Origin: CAYONP01 sp964405335
Lineage (GTDB): Bacteria > Armatimonadota > UBA10988
Length of the DNA: 13,613 bases
Assembly: GCA_964405335.1 (NCBI GenBank)
Contig: CAYONP010000128.1
Span: 1-13,613 of the forward strand
Direction: 5' to 3'
Part shown: positions 1 through 7,159 of the stretch, piece by piece
How the letters are laid out: the number at the start of each line of letters is the position of its first letter
How positions within the stretch are numbered: position 1 is the stretch's first letter
Position numbers and translations under genes: made by a program
The notes under the pieces: generated by a model
Databases searched by the model: none
What the model was told of the DNA's origin: nothing
What the model saw: the letters and a program-made list of their open reading frames with translations, nothing else

Positions 1-54
1 CCGCCAGTGCCGCCGACGAGCTGCAGGACAGCACTGGCGGGCAAGCCGCCAGTG
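1..54. repeat. REP-like inverted repeat cluster, cut by window start
   Basis: The 9-mer CCGCCAGTG occurs at 1-9 and 46-54, and its reverse complement CACTGGCGG at 32-40. The 32-40/46-54 pair forms a perfect 9-bp stem with a GCAAG loop; the 1-9/32-40 pair is an alternative stem with a longer loop. No T-tract follows, so an intrinsic terminator is not supported. It looks like a short interspersed palindromic repeat ahead of the NurA gene; what lies upstream is not visible. Confidence 0.55.
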
Positions 55-89
55 GCACCATCCACTGATGTCGGCGAAAACTAACGCCT

Positions 90-1307
90 ATGGCTCCTGA
101 CCCCTTTCTATCGGGATCGCTGGTCGAGGCGGTTGAGCGGATGGCCGACCGGATCGTCGCTGAGCGCGACGAGCGCGCGCGGCGAGCGCGGGCGGCGCTC
201 GCCGCGCTGGCTCGCTTGGGCGCCGAGGCCGACGACTGGCTCGCCCGGGCCGCCGAGGCACGCACCTCGTGGCTGGTCGCCGAGCCGCTCGAGCCGCCCG
301 ATCGCGTGGTCGGTCCGCCCGCGCCGCCGGCCGAGCATCGCGTCGTCGCCGCCGACGGCTCGCAGATCTTCCCCGATCGGCACGGCCCGGCGACCTGCTA
401 CCTGCTCAACCTCGGTCGGGTCACCCTCGACTACGGCGCCGGGGCGCGGGCCTCACTCAGCGCGCGGTCCGAACTCCGCTTCGACGAGGAGCAGGTCCAG
501 CGGGGCGAACTCGGCGAGCGGCGCGCGGTGACGCCCGAGGAGGTTGGGATCGAGCGCGCGCTGCGCGAGTTTGAGACCCTGCTCGAGCTGGCCCGCGAGC
601 CGAGCGACCGGCCGGCGGTGGCCCTGGCCGACGGCACGTTGATCCCCTGGTCGTGGGCGCGCGGCGGCGACGATCCGCGGCTTGGGCGCTACCTCGCCAC
701 CCTGGCAGCGTTCGAGCCGGCCGGCGTGCCGATGGCCGGTTACCTCAGCCGCAGCGGCGCGAGCGACGTGGTCAACCTGCTGCGCATCGGCGAGTGCGAC
801 CAGCGGCCGACCAATTGTGACCGCTGCCCGCACCTGCGCGAGCTGCTGGCCGAGACGACGGGCCGGCGCAACCTGACCGTGGCCGAGGCGGGCCGCCTGC
901 CGTGCGGCACGCCGGCCGGCCTGTGCGACGCCGACCTGTTCGGTGCCATGCTACAATACGGCCAGCGCTCGGCGGTCTTCCTGAGCAGGTCCAGCGTCTA
1001 TGATGCCGCGCCCGACCAGCGCGTGGCGTTCTGCTACCTGAACGTCGGCGAGCTGGCCCGGCTCGAGTTCCCGCGCTGGCTGCTCGACCATGCCGGCTGG
1101 CTCGACCGCCTGCACGCGGTGACGCTCGATCAGGTGGCCAAGGGCCGGGGCTACCCCGTGGCGCTGCAGGAGGCGCACGAGCAGGCGGTGGTCCGCGCGG
1201 CCGATCGCGACGCCTTCGCGCGGCTGATCGAGCGCAGCCTGGTCCGCCGCGGGGCGCTCGTGACCGCCTCGGCGAAGAGCCGCAGCAAGCTGCGACCGGG
1301 AGTGTAG
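90..1307 (+). CDS. NurA-domain nuclease
   Basis: This 405-aa protein is a NurA-family nuclease (RNase H-like fold, manganese-dependent 5'-3' exonuclease in archaea, where it acts with the HerA translocase in DNA end resection). Seen here: the hallmark VVAADGS near residues 85-91 with candidate metal ligand Asp89, a second acidic motif ALADGT with Asp181, and a family-like C-terminal stretch around HEQAVVRAADRDAF (363-376). Residues 236-279 hold five cysteines (C236, C243, C246, C272, C279), possibly a metal site. No HerA gene is in the window. ATG 90 is the first start after an in-frame stop at 66-68; no Shine-Dalgarno precedes it, and ATG 141 is an alternative. The gene ends 2 bp before cysS and carries the cysS ribosome site in its tail. 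Family assignment is good; the biological role is inferred. Confidence 0.82.
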   Translation: MAPDPFLSGSLVEAVERMADRIVAERDERARRARAALAALARLGAEADDWLARAAEARTSWLVAEPLEPPDRVVGPPAPPAEHRVVAADGSQIFPDRHGPATCYLLNLGRVTLDYGAGARASLSARSELRFDEEQVQRGELGERRAVTPEEVGIERALREFETLLELAREPSDRPAVALADGTLIPWSWARGGDDPRLGRYLATLAAFEPAGVPMAGYLSRSGASDVVNLLRIGECDQRPTNCDRCPHLRELLAETTGRRNLTVAEAGRLPCGTPAGLCDADLFGAMLQYGQRSAVFLSRSSVYDAAPDQRVAFCYLNVGELARLEFPRWLLDHAGWLDRLHAVTLDQVAKGRGYPVALQEAHEQAVVRAADRDAFARLIERSLVRRGALVTASAKSRSKLRPGV

Positions 1308-1309
1308 AG

Positions 1310-2791
1310 GTGCCCAACCTGACCATCTACAACACGCTGACCCGCACCAAAGAACCGTTCGTGCCCCGTGACCCCGAGGGCCGACGCGTCGGCATCTACG
1401 TCTGCGGGCCGACGGTTTATGGTCACTCCCATGTCGGTCACGCGAAGAGCTACATCAGCTTCGATGTGATCGTCCGCTGGCTGCGCTACCTCGGCTACGA
1501 CGTGAGCTATGTGCAGAACATCACCGACGTGGGGCACCTGACCGACGACGCCGACGAGGGTGAGGACAAGGTCATCGCCGAGGCGCGGCAGCGTGGCCTG
1601 CACCCGATGGCCGTGGCCGAGACCTTCACCGCCAGCTACCTGGCCGACATGGACGCCCTGGGCAACCTGCGGCCCGACATCATGCCCCGCGCCACCGGCC
1701 ATATCATCGAGCAGATCGAGCTGGCCAAGCTGCTGCTGGAGCGTGGCCATGCCTACGTCACCGACTCGGGCAGCGTCTATGCCGATGTGACCAGCTTCCC
1801 CGACTACGGCAAGCTGAGCGGCCGGCAGATTGAAGAGGTGCAGGCGGGCGCCCGGGTGGCTGTGCTCGAGGAGAAGCGCGACCCGCGCGACTTCGCGCTC
1901 TGGAAGGCCGCCGAGCCGGGTCACATCATGCAGTGGCCCAGCCCGTGGGGCATGGGCTTCCCCGGCTGGCACCTCGAATGCAGTGCCATGTCGATGAAGT
2001 ACCTCGGCGAGGAGTTCGACATCCACGGCGGCGGACTGGAGAACCAGTTCCCGCACCACGAGTGCGAAATCTGCCAGAGCGAGGGAGCCACCGGCAAGGG
2101 CTTCGTCAAGTACTGGCTGCACAACCACATGGTCACCGTCAACGGCGAGAAGATGGGCAAGTCGAAGGGCAACTTCATCACCATCAAGGAGATCATCGAC
2201 CCAGCCTGGCCGGTCAATCCGCTGCTCGGCCGCAAGTACGACCCGCTGGTGCTGCGCTTCTACGTGATCAACTCGCACTACCGCAGCGATGTCGACTTCA
2301 CACCCGAGGGCCTGGAGGCGGCCGAGGCCGGGCTACGACGGCTGCACACCGCCGTGGCGGCAGTCCGGCGCGCGACCAGCGACCCGGCGATCAGTGCCAC
2401 GCTCGACGAGGCGACCTACCGCGGTCGGTTCGCCAATGCGATGAATGACGACTTCAACGCCCCACAGGCGCTGGCGGTGCTGTTCGACCTGGCGCGGGCC
2501 AGCAACAGCCTGCTCCAGAGCGGGCAGAAGGTCGCCGCGGCCGATCTGGCGCTGATCGATGACCTGTTCGACGAGTATGGCGGTGAGGTGCTGGGGCTGG
2601 TGCCGGAGGTGCTGCCGACGGCCGGGGGCAACCTCGAAGGCGCGCTGATCGGCCTGCTGATCGAACTGCGCACCGAGGCCCGCAAGGCACGCGACTACGC
2701 CCAGGCCGACACGGTGCGCGACCGGCTGGCGGCGCTCGGAGTGCGACTCGAGGATGGACCGGAGGGGACCACCTATCGGGTGGAGGGTTGA
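1310..2791 (+). CDS. cysS: Cysteinyl-tRNA synthetase
   Basis: This 493-aa class I aminoacyl-tRNA synthetase charges tRNA-Cys with cysteine in the cytoplasm. Seen: the HIGH-type motif HVGH at 41-44, the KMSKS-type motif KMGKS at 281-285, and the four expected zinc ligands that select cysteine (C32 in YVCGPTVYG, C224 in WHLECS, H249 and E253 in FPHHECE). NITDVGH near 70-76 is also typical. The C-terminal helical tRNA-binding part is present, including the ARKARDYAQADTVRDRL segment, and length is normal for the family. Start is GTG with GGGAG at 1298-1302, 7 nt upstream inside the NurA gene, so translation is probably coupled. A second, longer-range partner is isocitrate dehydrogenase 27 bp downstream; no functional link between them is evident. 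Confidence 0.97.
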   Translation: MPNLTIYNTLTRTKEPFVPRDPEGRRVGIYVCGPTVYGHSHVGHAKSYISFDVIVRWLRYLGYDVSYVQNITDVGHLTDDADEGEDKVIAEARQRGLHPMAVAETFTASYLADMDALGNLRPDIMPRATGHIIEQIELAKLLLERGHAYVTDSGSVYADVTSFPDYGKLSGRQIEEVQAGARVAVLEEKRDPRDFALWKAAEPGHIMQWPSPWGMGFPGWHLECSAMSMKYLGEEFDIHGGGLENQFPHHECEICQSEGATGKGFVKYWLHNHMVTVNGEKMGKSKGNFITIKEIIDPAWPVNPLLGRKYDPLVLRFYVINSHYRSDVDFTPEGLEAAEAGLRRLHTAVAAVRRATSDPAISATLDEATYRGRFANAMNDDFNAPQALAVLFDLARASNSLLQSGQKVAAADLALIDDLFDEYGGEVLGLVPEVLPTAGGNLEGALIGLLIELRTEARKARDYAQADTVRDRLAALGVRLEDGPEGTTYRVEG

Positions 2792-2818
2792 GGCCGGAGT
2801 AGGAAGGACAGCCCAGCG

Positions 2819-3829
2819 ATGACCACCGTGGTGCTCATTCCCGGCGACGGGATCGGTCCGGAGATCTGCGCGGCGACGCAGCGGGTCGTCGACGCGTCGG
2901 GCGCGAGTATCGACTGGCAGCGCCACGATGCGGGACAGACCGCCGTCGAGCAGAGCGGCACGCCGATCCCCGAGCCGCTGCTGCAGGCCATCGAGACGCA
3001 CCGCGTGGCGCTCAAGGGGCCGGTCACCACGCAAGTGGGCCGCGGCTTTGCCAGCGTCAACGTGACCCTGCGCAAGCGCTTCAAGCTGTTCGCCAACCTG
3101 CGCCCGGTGCGCTCGCTGCCGGGGCTTGAGACCAAGCATGGGGTGATCGACCTGGTCGTCGTGCGCGAGAACACCGAAGACCTTTACGCCGGCATCGAGC
3201 ACGAGGTCACCGAGGGCGTGGTCACCTCGGTCAAGGTGATCACCGCCAAGGCCTGCGACAACATCGCCGAGTTCGCCTTCGCCTATGCCCGGCGGCACCA
3301 GCGGCACACCGTCACCGCGGTGCACAAGGCGAACATCATGAAAGTCGCCGACGGGCTGTTCCTCGACTGCGTGCGCAACCGGGCGCGCGACTTCTACGAC
3401 ATCGAGCTCGGCGAGATGATCGTCGACAACGCGGCCATGCAACTGGTCATGAACCCGCAGCAGTTCGACGTGCTGGTGCTGCCCAACCTCTACGGCGATA
3501 TTATCAGCGACCTGTGCGCCGGCCTGGTCGGCGGGCTGGGCCTCTGCCCTGGGGCCAACCTCGGGCGCGAGCACGCCATCTTCGAGGCGGTCCACGGCTC
3601 GGCGCCCGACATCGCCGGCCAGGGCGTGGCCAACCCCACCGCACTGATGCTCGCCGCCGAGATGATGCTCCGCCACCTGCAACAGCACGCCGCCGCCGAC
3701 CGGCTCCACGCCGGCTTGATCGAGGCCCTCAGCGTGCCCGAGCAGCGGACGCGCGACCTTCCCGGCGGCACCGCCGGCACCGCCGAGTTCGCCGAGCACG
3801 TCATCGCCGCGATGGAGAAGCTGTCATGA
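2819..3829 (+). CDS. icd: NAD-dependent isocitrate dehydrogenase
   Basis: This 336-aa beta-decarboxylating dehydrogenase probably converts isocitrate to 2-oxoglutarate in the TCA cycle. Seen: IPGDGIGPEI at 7-16; substrate segment SVNVTLRK (79-86) with Ser79, Asn81 and Arg85; FANLRP with Arg95; VRENTEDLYAGIEH (115-128) with Tyr123; VHKAN with Lys170; and metal-binding NLYGDIISD with Asp227 and Asp231. The cofactor loop HGSAPDIAG (259-267) has Asp264-Ile265, the NAD signature, rather than the Lys-Tyr pair of NADP enzymes. RENTEDLYAGIEH fits isocitrate dehydrogenase better than isopropylmalate or homoisocitrate dehydrogenase, though these relatives cannot be excluded without a tree. AGGAAGG at 2801-2807 lies 11 nt before the ATG. 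Its stop overlaps the next gene by ATGA. Confidence 0.88.
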   Translation: MTTVVLIPGDGIGPEICAATQRVVDASGASIDWQRHDAGQTAVEQSGTPIPEPLLQAIETHRVALKGPVTTQVGRGFASVNVTLRKRFKLFANLRPVRSLPGLETKHGVIDLVVVRENTEDLYAGIEHEVTEGVVTSVKVITAKACDNIAEFAFAYARRHQRHTVTAVHKANIMKVADGLFLDCVRNRARDFYDIELGEMIVDNAAMQLVMNPQQFDVLVLPNLYGDIISDLCAGLVGGLGLCPGANLGREHAIFEAVHGSAPDIAGQGVANPTALMLAAEMMLRHLQQHAAADRLHAGLIEALSVPEQRTRDLPGGTAGTAEFAEHVIAAMEKLS

Positions 3830-4812
3830 CCGAGCCGTTGCGGGTGATCCACGTCGGCTGCGGCGGACGCGGCGCCTGGCCGCTCGATGTCGTCGCCGGC
3901 GACCAGCACTGGACCTCGGTCGCGCTGATCGACGTGAACCCCGACTTCCTTGCCCGGGCACGCGACAAGACCGGCCTCGGCGAGGAGCGCTGCTTCGACA
4001 GCGTGGCCGCCGCGGCGACCGCCGTCGAGGCCGACGTGGCGGTGATCTGCACGCCGACGGCGACCCACGCGCGCTTCTGCCGCGAGGCCTTCGCCGCCGG
4101 GCTGCATACGCTAGTCGAGAAGGGCATGGCGCCGACACTGGCCACCGCCCGCGAGCTGGTCGCCGAGGCCGACGACGCCGGCGTCTGCTTCTGCGTCTCG
4201 CAGAACTACCGCTACACCGCCGGGCATCTGGCGATCAAACAGGTCATCGCCGCGGGCGAGCAGGGCACACCGGCGTTCTTCGACCATGTCCACCATCGCC
4301 GGCGGACCGAGCCACGCACGCTCGACTACCCGGCCTCGGTGCTGTGGGACATGGCTTGCCACCACCTCGACCTGTTCGTCGACTGGTTCGGGCCGATCGA
4401 GGCGGTCAACGGCCGGCTGTTCAGCGCGCCTTGGAGCAAGTACCACGACCCGGCCGGCAGCTACGCCTGGCTCGAGTTCGCCTCGGGCCTGCAGGCGACC
4501 TATGAGCTGACCCACATCGGCCAGCGCGACCACCAGCACCTCGAAATCCACACCGACGCCGGCACGCTGCTGTTCTACTCGGTGCCCGGCCTGCGCTTCC
4601 AGCCGGGCGGCAGCCGCGAGTCGACCGAGCTGCCGATCGCCCCCGCGCCGGCCAGCGAGCAAGGGGTGATGAACGCCCTCCGCGCCTACATCCAGGAGGG
4701 TCTGGAGCCGGGCATCTCGGGCCGGCAGAACCTCCACATCCTGGCTACGATCCAGGCGATCATCACCAGCCACGAGAACGGCGGCGCCCGGGTCGCGCTC
4801 AGCGACGTCTGA
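3826..4812 (+). CDS. Gfo/Idh/MocA family oxidoreductase
   Basis: This 328-aa NAD(P)-binding protein belongs to the glucose-fructose oxidoreductase/inositol dehydrogenase family, which oxidises sugars, inositols and related polyols; the substrate is unknown. Seen: Rossmann GCGGRG at 11-16, an acidic residue ending strand 2 (ALID, Asp36) suggesting NAD, VICTPTATH at 73-81, LVEKG at 96-100, QNYRY at 126-130, and DMACHHLDL (175-183) holding the family's His/Asp catalytic region. The usual EKP is EKG here (E98-K99-G100), so the proline that normally follows the lysine is missing although the lysine is kept. ATG 3826 is chosen because GGAG at 3814-3817 is 8 nt upstream and the Rossmann motif begins at residue 11; the open frame further upstream is the shadow of icd. 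The ATGA overlap indicates translational coupling with icd. Confidence 0.88.
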   Translation: MTEPLRVIHVGCGGRGAWPLDVVAGDQHWTSVALIDVNPDFLARARDKTGLGEERCFDSVAAAATAVEADVAVICTPTATHARFCREAFAAGLHTLVEKGMAPTLATARELVAEADDAGVCFCVSQNYRYTAGHLAIKQVIAAGEQGTPAFFDHVHHRRRTEPRTLDYPASVLWDMACHHLDLFVDWFGPIEAVNGRLFSAPWSKYHDPAGSYAWLEFASGLQATYELTHIGQRDHQHLEIHTDAGTLLFYSVPGLRFQPGGSRESTELPIAPAPASEQGVMNALRAYIQEGLEPGISGRQNLHILATIQAIITSHENGGARVALSDV

Positions 4813-4837
4813 GACAACTGCCCCTTGATGCCGCCGT

Positions 4838-5995
4838 TCAGCGAGTCAAGGTCAGTTCGTCGATCGTCTCACCGTCGCCGTTGATGACCACGATGTGGAT
4901 CCGGTCGGCGGTGACGGTGACGTCGCAGTAGTGGGTCACGCTCTGGAACACCTGGCTGTGCGGGTTCTGCTCGTCCGGCCCGCGGTCATAGGTCGGCGCG
5001 CCGCCGCCGCCGCTGGTGATCAGCGTGATGCCGTCGACCAGGCTGCGCTCATAGACATGGTCATGGCCGCTGATCACGAGCCGGTAGCCGGCCTCGATCA
5101 GCAGTGGCATGAGGTTGATCCGCGCGAACCGCATGGGGTCCTCGCGCGGCAGGCCGTCGTCACGGGCGCGGCCGTGCGGGCCGAGGCTCCAGATCGGCGT
5201 GTGCAGCATGAGCAGCTTCCACGGCCGCTCGCTGGCCAGGTTGTCGACCAGCCAGGCGCCCTGCGGCGTCTCGCGCCAGTTTTCGTTGTCGGGGCTCAGC
5301 TCGCGGTAGAGGTCGAGCGCGACGAGGTGCAGCGGGCCGACGTCGAGCGCCCAGTACCACTCCGGGTCGGGCAGGCGGAAGTACTCCCTGAACAGCTCCG
5401 AGCCGCGCTCGTGGTTGCCCGGACAGGGCAGCACGGCGACCTTCGAGAAGAGCACGTTGGCCGGCTCGAAGAACTGCGTCTTCCACTGCTCCCAAACCCG
5501 TCCGTCGGCGACCAGGTCGCCCGAATGGAGCACGAAGCGGTGCTCGGGCCGCAATGCCTCGGCCATCGCCGCGGCGATCTTGTGGTGCTCGTCAGGCCGC
5601 GTGCGGGTGTCGCCGTAGACCAGGAAACGGATCTCGTCATCGTTCGCCGGCCAGGTGTGGAAGCTCCCCTCGCCCAGCACCGTCTCGCCGCGCCGCACGG
5701 TGTAGGTGTACTCACTCGCCGGCTCCAGCCCGGTCGCCTCGACTTCGTGCAGGCGCACCGGCCCGCTGGTCACCGTCGCCTCGCCGCCGGGGCCGCTGAG
5801 CGTGAACTGCAGCGTGCTGTCGGCCAGCGTCTCGCACAGGATGGCGGCGCGGTCGCGGCCGACCGCCTGGAGATAGGGCGCGAGGTGGACGCCCGGCTCG
5901 GCCAGGTGCGCCGACGGCTCGGTGCGGATGACCGTCAACTCGGGCGCGGCGAAGACCGGCATCACTGCGGCCAGCAGGCAGAGGAGTCGGCTCAT
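4838..5995 (-). CDS. Exported purple-acid-phosphatase-like metallophosphoesterase
   Basis: This 385-aa protein should be secreted: residues 1-17 form a signal peptide ending near VFAAPEL. Residues about 38-115 look like the FN3-like N-terminal domain of purple acid phosphatases. The catalytic domain follows with the ordered metal motifs of calcineurin-like phosphoesterases: YGDT (Asp129), HSGD (Asp160), PGNHE (Asn194, His195), MLHTP (His265) and GHDHVYER (His311, His313). True purple acid phosphatases have GDxxY at the second motif, with the tyrosine giving the colour; here it reads GDLVADG, so that tyrosine is absent and the metal pair may differ. It may release phosphate outside the cytoplasm, but the substrate is unknown. 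The gene converges with the Gfo/Idh gene, 25 bp away, and is divergent from the aldo/keto reductase. GGAG lies 8 nt before the ATG. Confidence 0.87.
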   Translation of the reverse strand: MSRLLCLLAAVMPVFAAPELTVIRTEPSAHLAEPGVHLAPYLQAVGRDRAAILCETLADSTLQFTLSGPGGEATVTSGPVRLHEVEATGLEPASEYTYTVRRGETVLGEGSFHTWPANDDEIRFLVYGDTRTRPDEHHKIAAAMAEALRPEHRFVLHSGDLVADGRVWEQWKTQFFEPANVLFSKVAVLPCPGNHERGSELFREYFRLPDPEWYWALDVGPLHLVALDLYRELSPDNENWRETPQGAWLVDNLASERPWKLLMLHTPIWSLGPHGRARDDGLPREDPMRFARINLMPLLIEAGYRLVISGHDHVYERSLVDGITLITSGGGGAPTYDRGPDEQNPHSQVFQSVTHYCDVTVTADRIHIVVINGDGETIDELTLTR

Positions 5996-6003
5996 CAGTC
6001 AAG

Positions 6004-6007
6004 CTCC
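6004..6007 (-). promoter_or_regulatory. Shine-Dalgarno for the metallophosphoesterase
   Basis: Read on the minus strand this is GGAG, 8 nt ahead of the ATG at 5995-5993. It fixes the start directly before the signal peptide. Confidence 0.65.
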
Positions 6008-6049
6008 GCCGGCCAAGATGACGCCAACACCCTGATCGGTCACCACCAA

Positions 6050-6132
6050 GGGGTCAGGTCTCTTGATCACCCTCATTGTAACGCCGATGCGCCATTCGCG
6101 TAACCGATCGAGTGACAACGAGACCTGACCCC
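6050..6132. repeat. 83-bp inverted-repeat-bounded unit, copy 1
   Basis: The unit begins with GGGGTCAGGTCTC (6050-6062) and ends with its exact reverse complement (6120-6132), giving perfect 13-bp terminal inverted repeats. Inside are GTAACG (6078-6083) and GTAACC (6100-6105). It has no coding potential of its own. It resembles a small non-autonomous element or REP-type unit; similar GGGGTCAGGTC ends are known to me from regions near REP-associated (IS200-like) transposases, but no transposase is visible here. Confidence 0.65.
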
Positions 6133-6157
6133 GAGATGTCATCGGGGTCAGGTCTCG
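6119..6157. repeat. 16-bp perfect palindrome joining the two 83-bp units
   Basis: Positions 6119-6134 and 6142-6157 are exact reverse complements (16 bp) around the 7-nt loop GATGTCA. The stem is the right end of copy 1 plus the left end of copy 2. As RNA it would be a strong hairpin in either direction. No T-run follows on either strand, so it is not a standard terminator, though it could block read-through between the divergent genes. Confidence 0.7.
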
Positions 6158-6226
6158 ATATCGCCTGTTTGGTTACGATGCTGGGGCGCGACTGTAACCA
6201 GTAGCTGCATATCTGGATCTGACCCC
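6144..6226. repeat. 83-bp inverted-repeat-bounded unit, copy 2 (degenerate right end)
   Basis: The left end is again GGGGTCAGGTCTC (6144-6156); the right end is GATCTGACCCC (6216-6226), one mismatch from the copy 1 end. Length is 83 bp as in copy 1, and GGTTACG (6171-6177) and GTAACC (6194-6199) sit in the same register as the GTAACG and GTAACC of copy 1. About half of the remaining internal bases match by ungapped alignment. The two units are direct copies 11 bp apart. Confidence 0.6.
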
Positions 6227-6277
6227 GTGGTCGATGCGTCTGGCGGGTTAGAATGGAGGTGGGAGTCTGCTGTGGCG

Positions 6278-7159
6278 ATGGACCGGCGGCGATTCGTGGG
6301 TTCGATGATGGCGGGGGCCGGCATGGCGATGACGGTGGCAAAGCAGGCTGCGGCGCAGCGTCCGGTGACCTCGGCGGCCGAGCGCGTGACCCTCGGTCGG
6401 AGCGGCGTCGAGGCCAGTTTCGTCGGCCTCGGCACAGGGGTACACGGCTGGAACGGCAGCTCGAACGCGACGCGCATGGGCTATGTCGAGTTCGAGAAGA
6501 TCCTGCGCCACGGGATCGACCGCGGCGTGACCCTGATCGACGTCGCCGAGCTGTACGGCACGCACCCGTACATCCAGAACATCCTCCGCGCCGTGCCGCG
6601 CGAGCGGTTGACCATCCAGTCGAAGATCTGGTTCGCCCGCGGTGGCCTGCCGCAGCCGAGCCGTGATGCAACCCAGGCGGTCGACCGCTTCCTCGGCGAG
6701 ATGGGTGTCGAGTACATCGATTCGGTGCTGCTCCACTGCACCACCGCCGGCGACTGGACGACCGATCTGCGGCCGATGATGGACCAGCTCGACGCGCTCA
6801 AGGCGGCCGGCAAGGTGCGCGCGGTGGGCACGAGCTGCCACAGCCGCTCCGCGCTCGAGGCCAATCTGGCGGCCGACTGGGCCGACATCCAGCTCGCCCG
6901 GATCAACCACCGCGGCGAGAAGATGGACGGCGCGCCGGCTGACATCGCCGCCCTGCTCCGCCACATGCGCGAGGCGGGCAAGGGCGTGATCGGGATGAAG
7001 ATCTACGGCGAGGGCGCCTTCCGTGACGCGGCCGAGCGCGAGGCCAGCCTCCGCTTCGTGCTCGCCGAGCGGTGCATCGATGCGATGATCATCGGCTTCG
7101 AATCGACGGCCCACATCGACGAGACGCTCGCCACCATCGAACGCCTCAGCGCGGCGTAG
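6278..7159 (+). CDS. Tat-exported aldo/keto reductase family protein
   Basis: This 293-aa protein is an aldo/keto reductase, a TIM-barrel family reducing carbonyls with NAD(P)H. The catalytic tetrad is complete: Asp88 and Tyr93 in DVAELYG, Lys116 in IQSKIW, and His153 in VLLHC. The N-terminus MDRRRFVGSMMAGAGM followed by a short hydrophobic stretch and AxA sites near residue 26 resembles a twin-arginine signal, so it may be exported already folded with its cofactor. Family features include LGRSGVEAS at 39-47 and VGTSCHS further on. ATG 6278 starts directly at the Tat motif. In-frame GTG 6272 (adding two residues) is an alternative and lies at better spacing from GGGAG at 6261-6265. The 3' end overlaps the opposite-strand isomerase by 14 bp. 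Substrate is unknown. Confidence 0.88.
   Translation: MDRRRFVGSMMAGAGMAMTVAKQAAAQRPVTSAAERVTLGRSGVEASFVGLGTGVHGWNGSSNATRMGYVEFEKILRHGIDRGVTLIDVAELYGTHPYIQNILRAVPRERLTIQSKIWFARGGLPQPSRDATQAVDRFLGEMGVEYIDSVLLHCTTAGDWTTDLRPMMDQLDALKAAGKVRAVGTSCHSRSALEANLAADWADIQLARINHRGEKMDGAPADIAALLRHMREAGKGVIGMKIYGEGAFRDAAEREASLRFVLAERCIDAMIIGFESTAHIDETLATIERLSAA

Noticed and set aside
32..54. Intrinsic terminator of an upstream gene
   Set aside because: The stem is good but no T-tract follows on either strand.
2333..3799. Long open frame on the minus strand (488 codons) and similar antisense frames at 1151-2278, 9807-10997 and 12271-13275
   Set aside because: They lie opposite clear, motif-bearing genes. 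Such frames are expected in very GC-rich DNA, and their composition (Arg/Ala/Gly/His-rich) matches no recognisable family.
3514..3825. Upstream extension of the Gfo/Idh gene; likewise 10819-10935 for the TM2 gene
   Set aside because: Both run out of frame through the conserved ends of icd and dusB. The chosen starts have good ribosome sites and fit family N-termini.
6075..6080. Minus-strand TACAAT as a -10 box for the metallophosphoesterase
   Set aside because: The best -35 match (TTGTCA at 6118-6113) is 32 bp away, too far for a standard promoter.
4895..6103. 402-codon + strand open frame
   Set aside because: It is antisense to the metallophosphoesterase, which has a signal peptide, ordered metal motifs and a Shine-Dalgarno.
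6249..6254. TAGAAT as a -10 box for the aldo/keto reductase gene
   Set aside because: Only one mismatch to TATAAT, but no acceptable -35 box lies 16-18 bp upstream, so it was not annotated.
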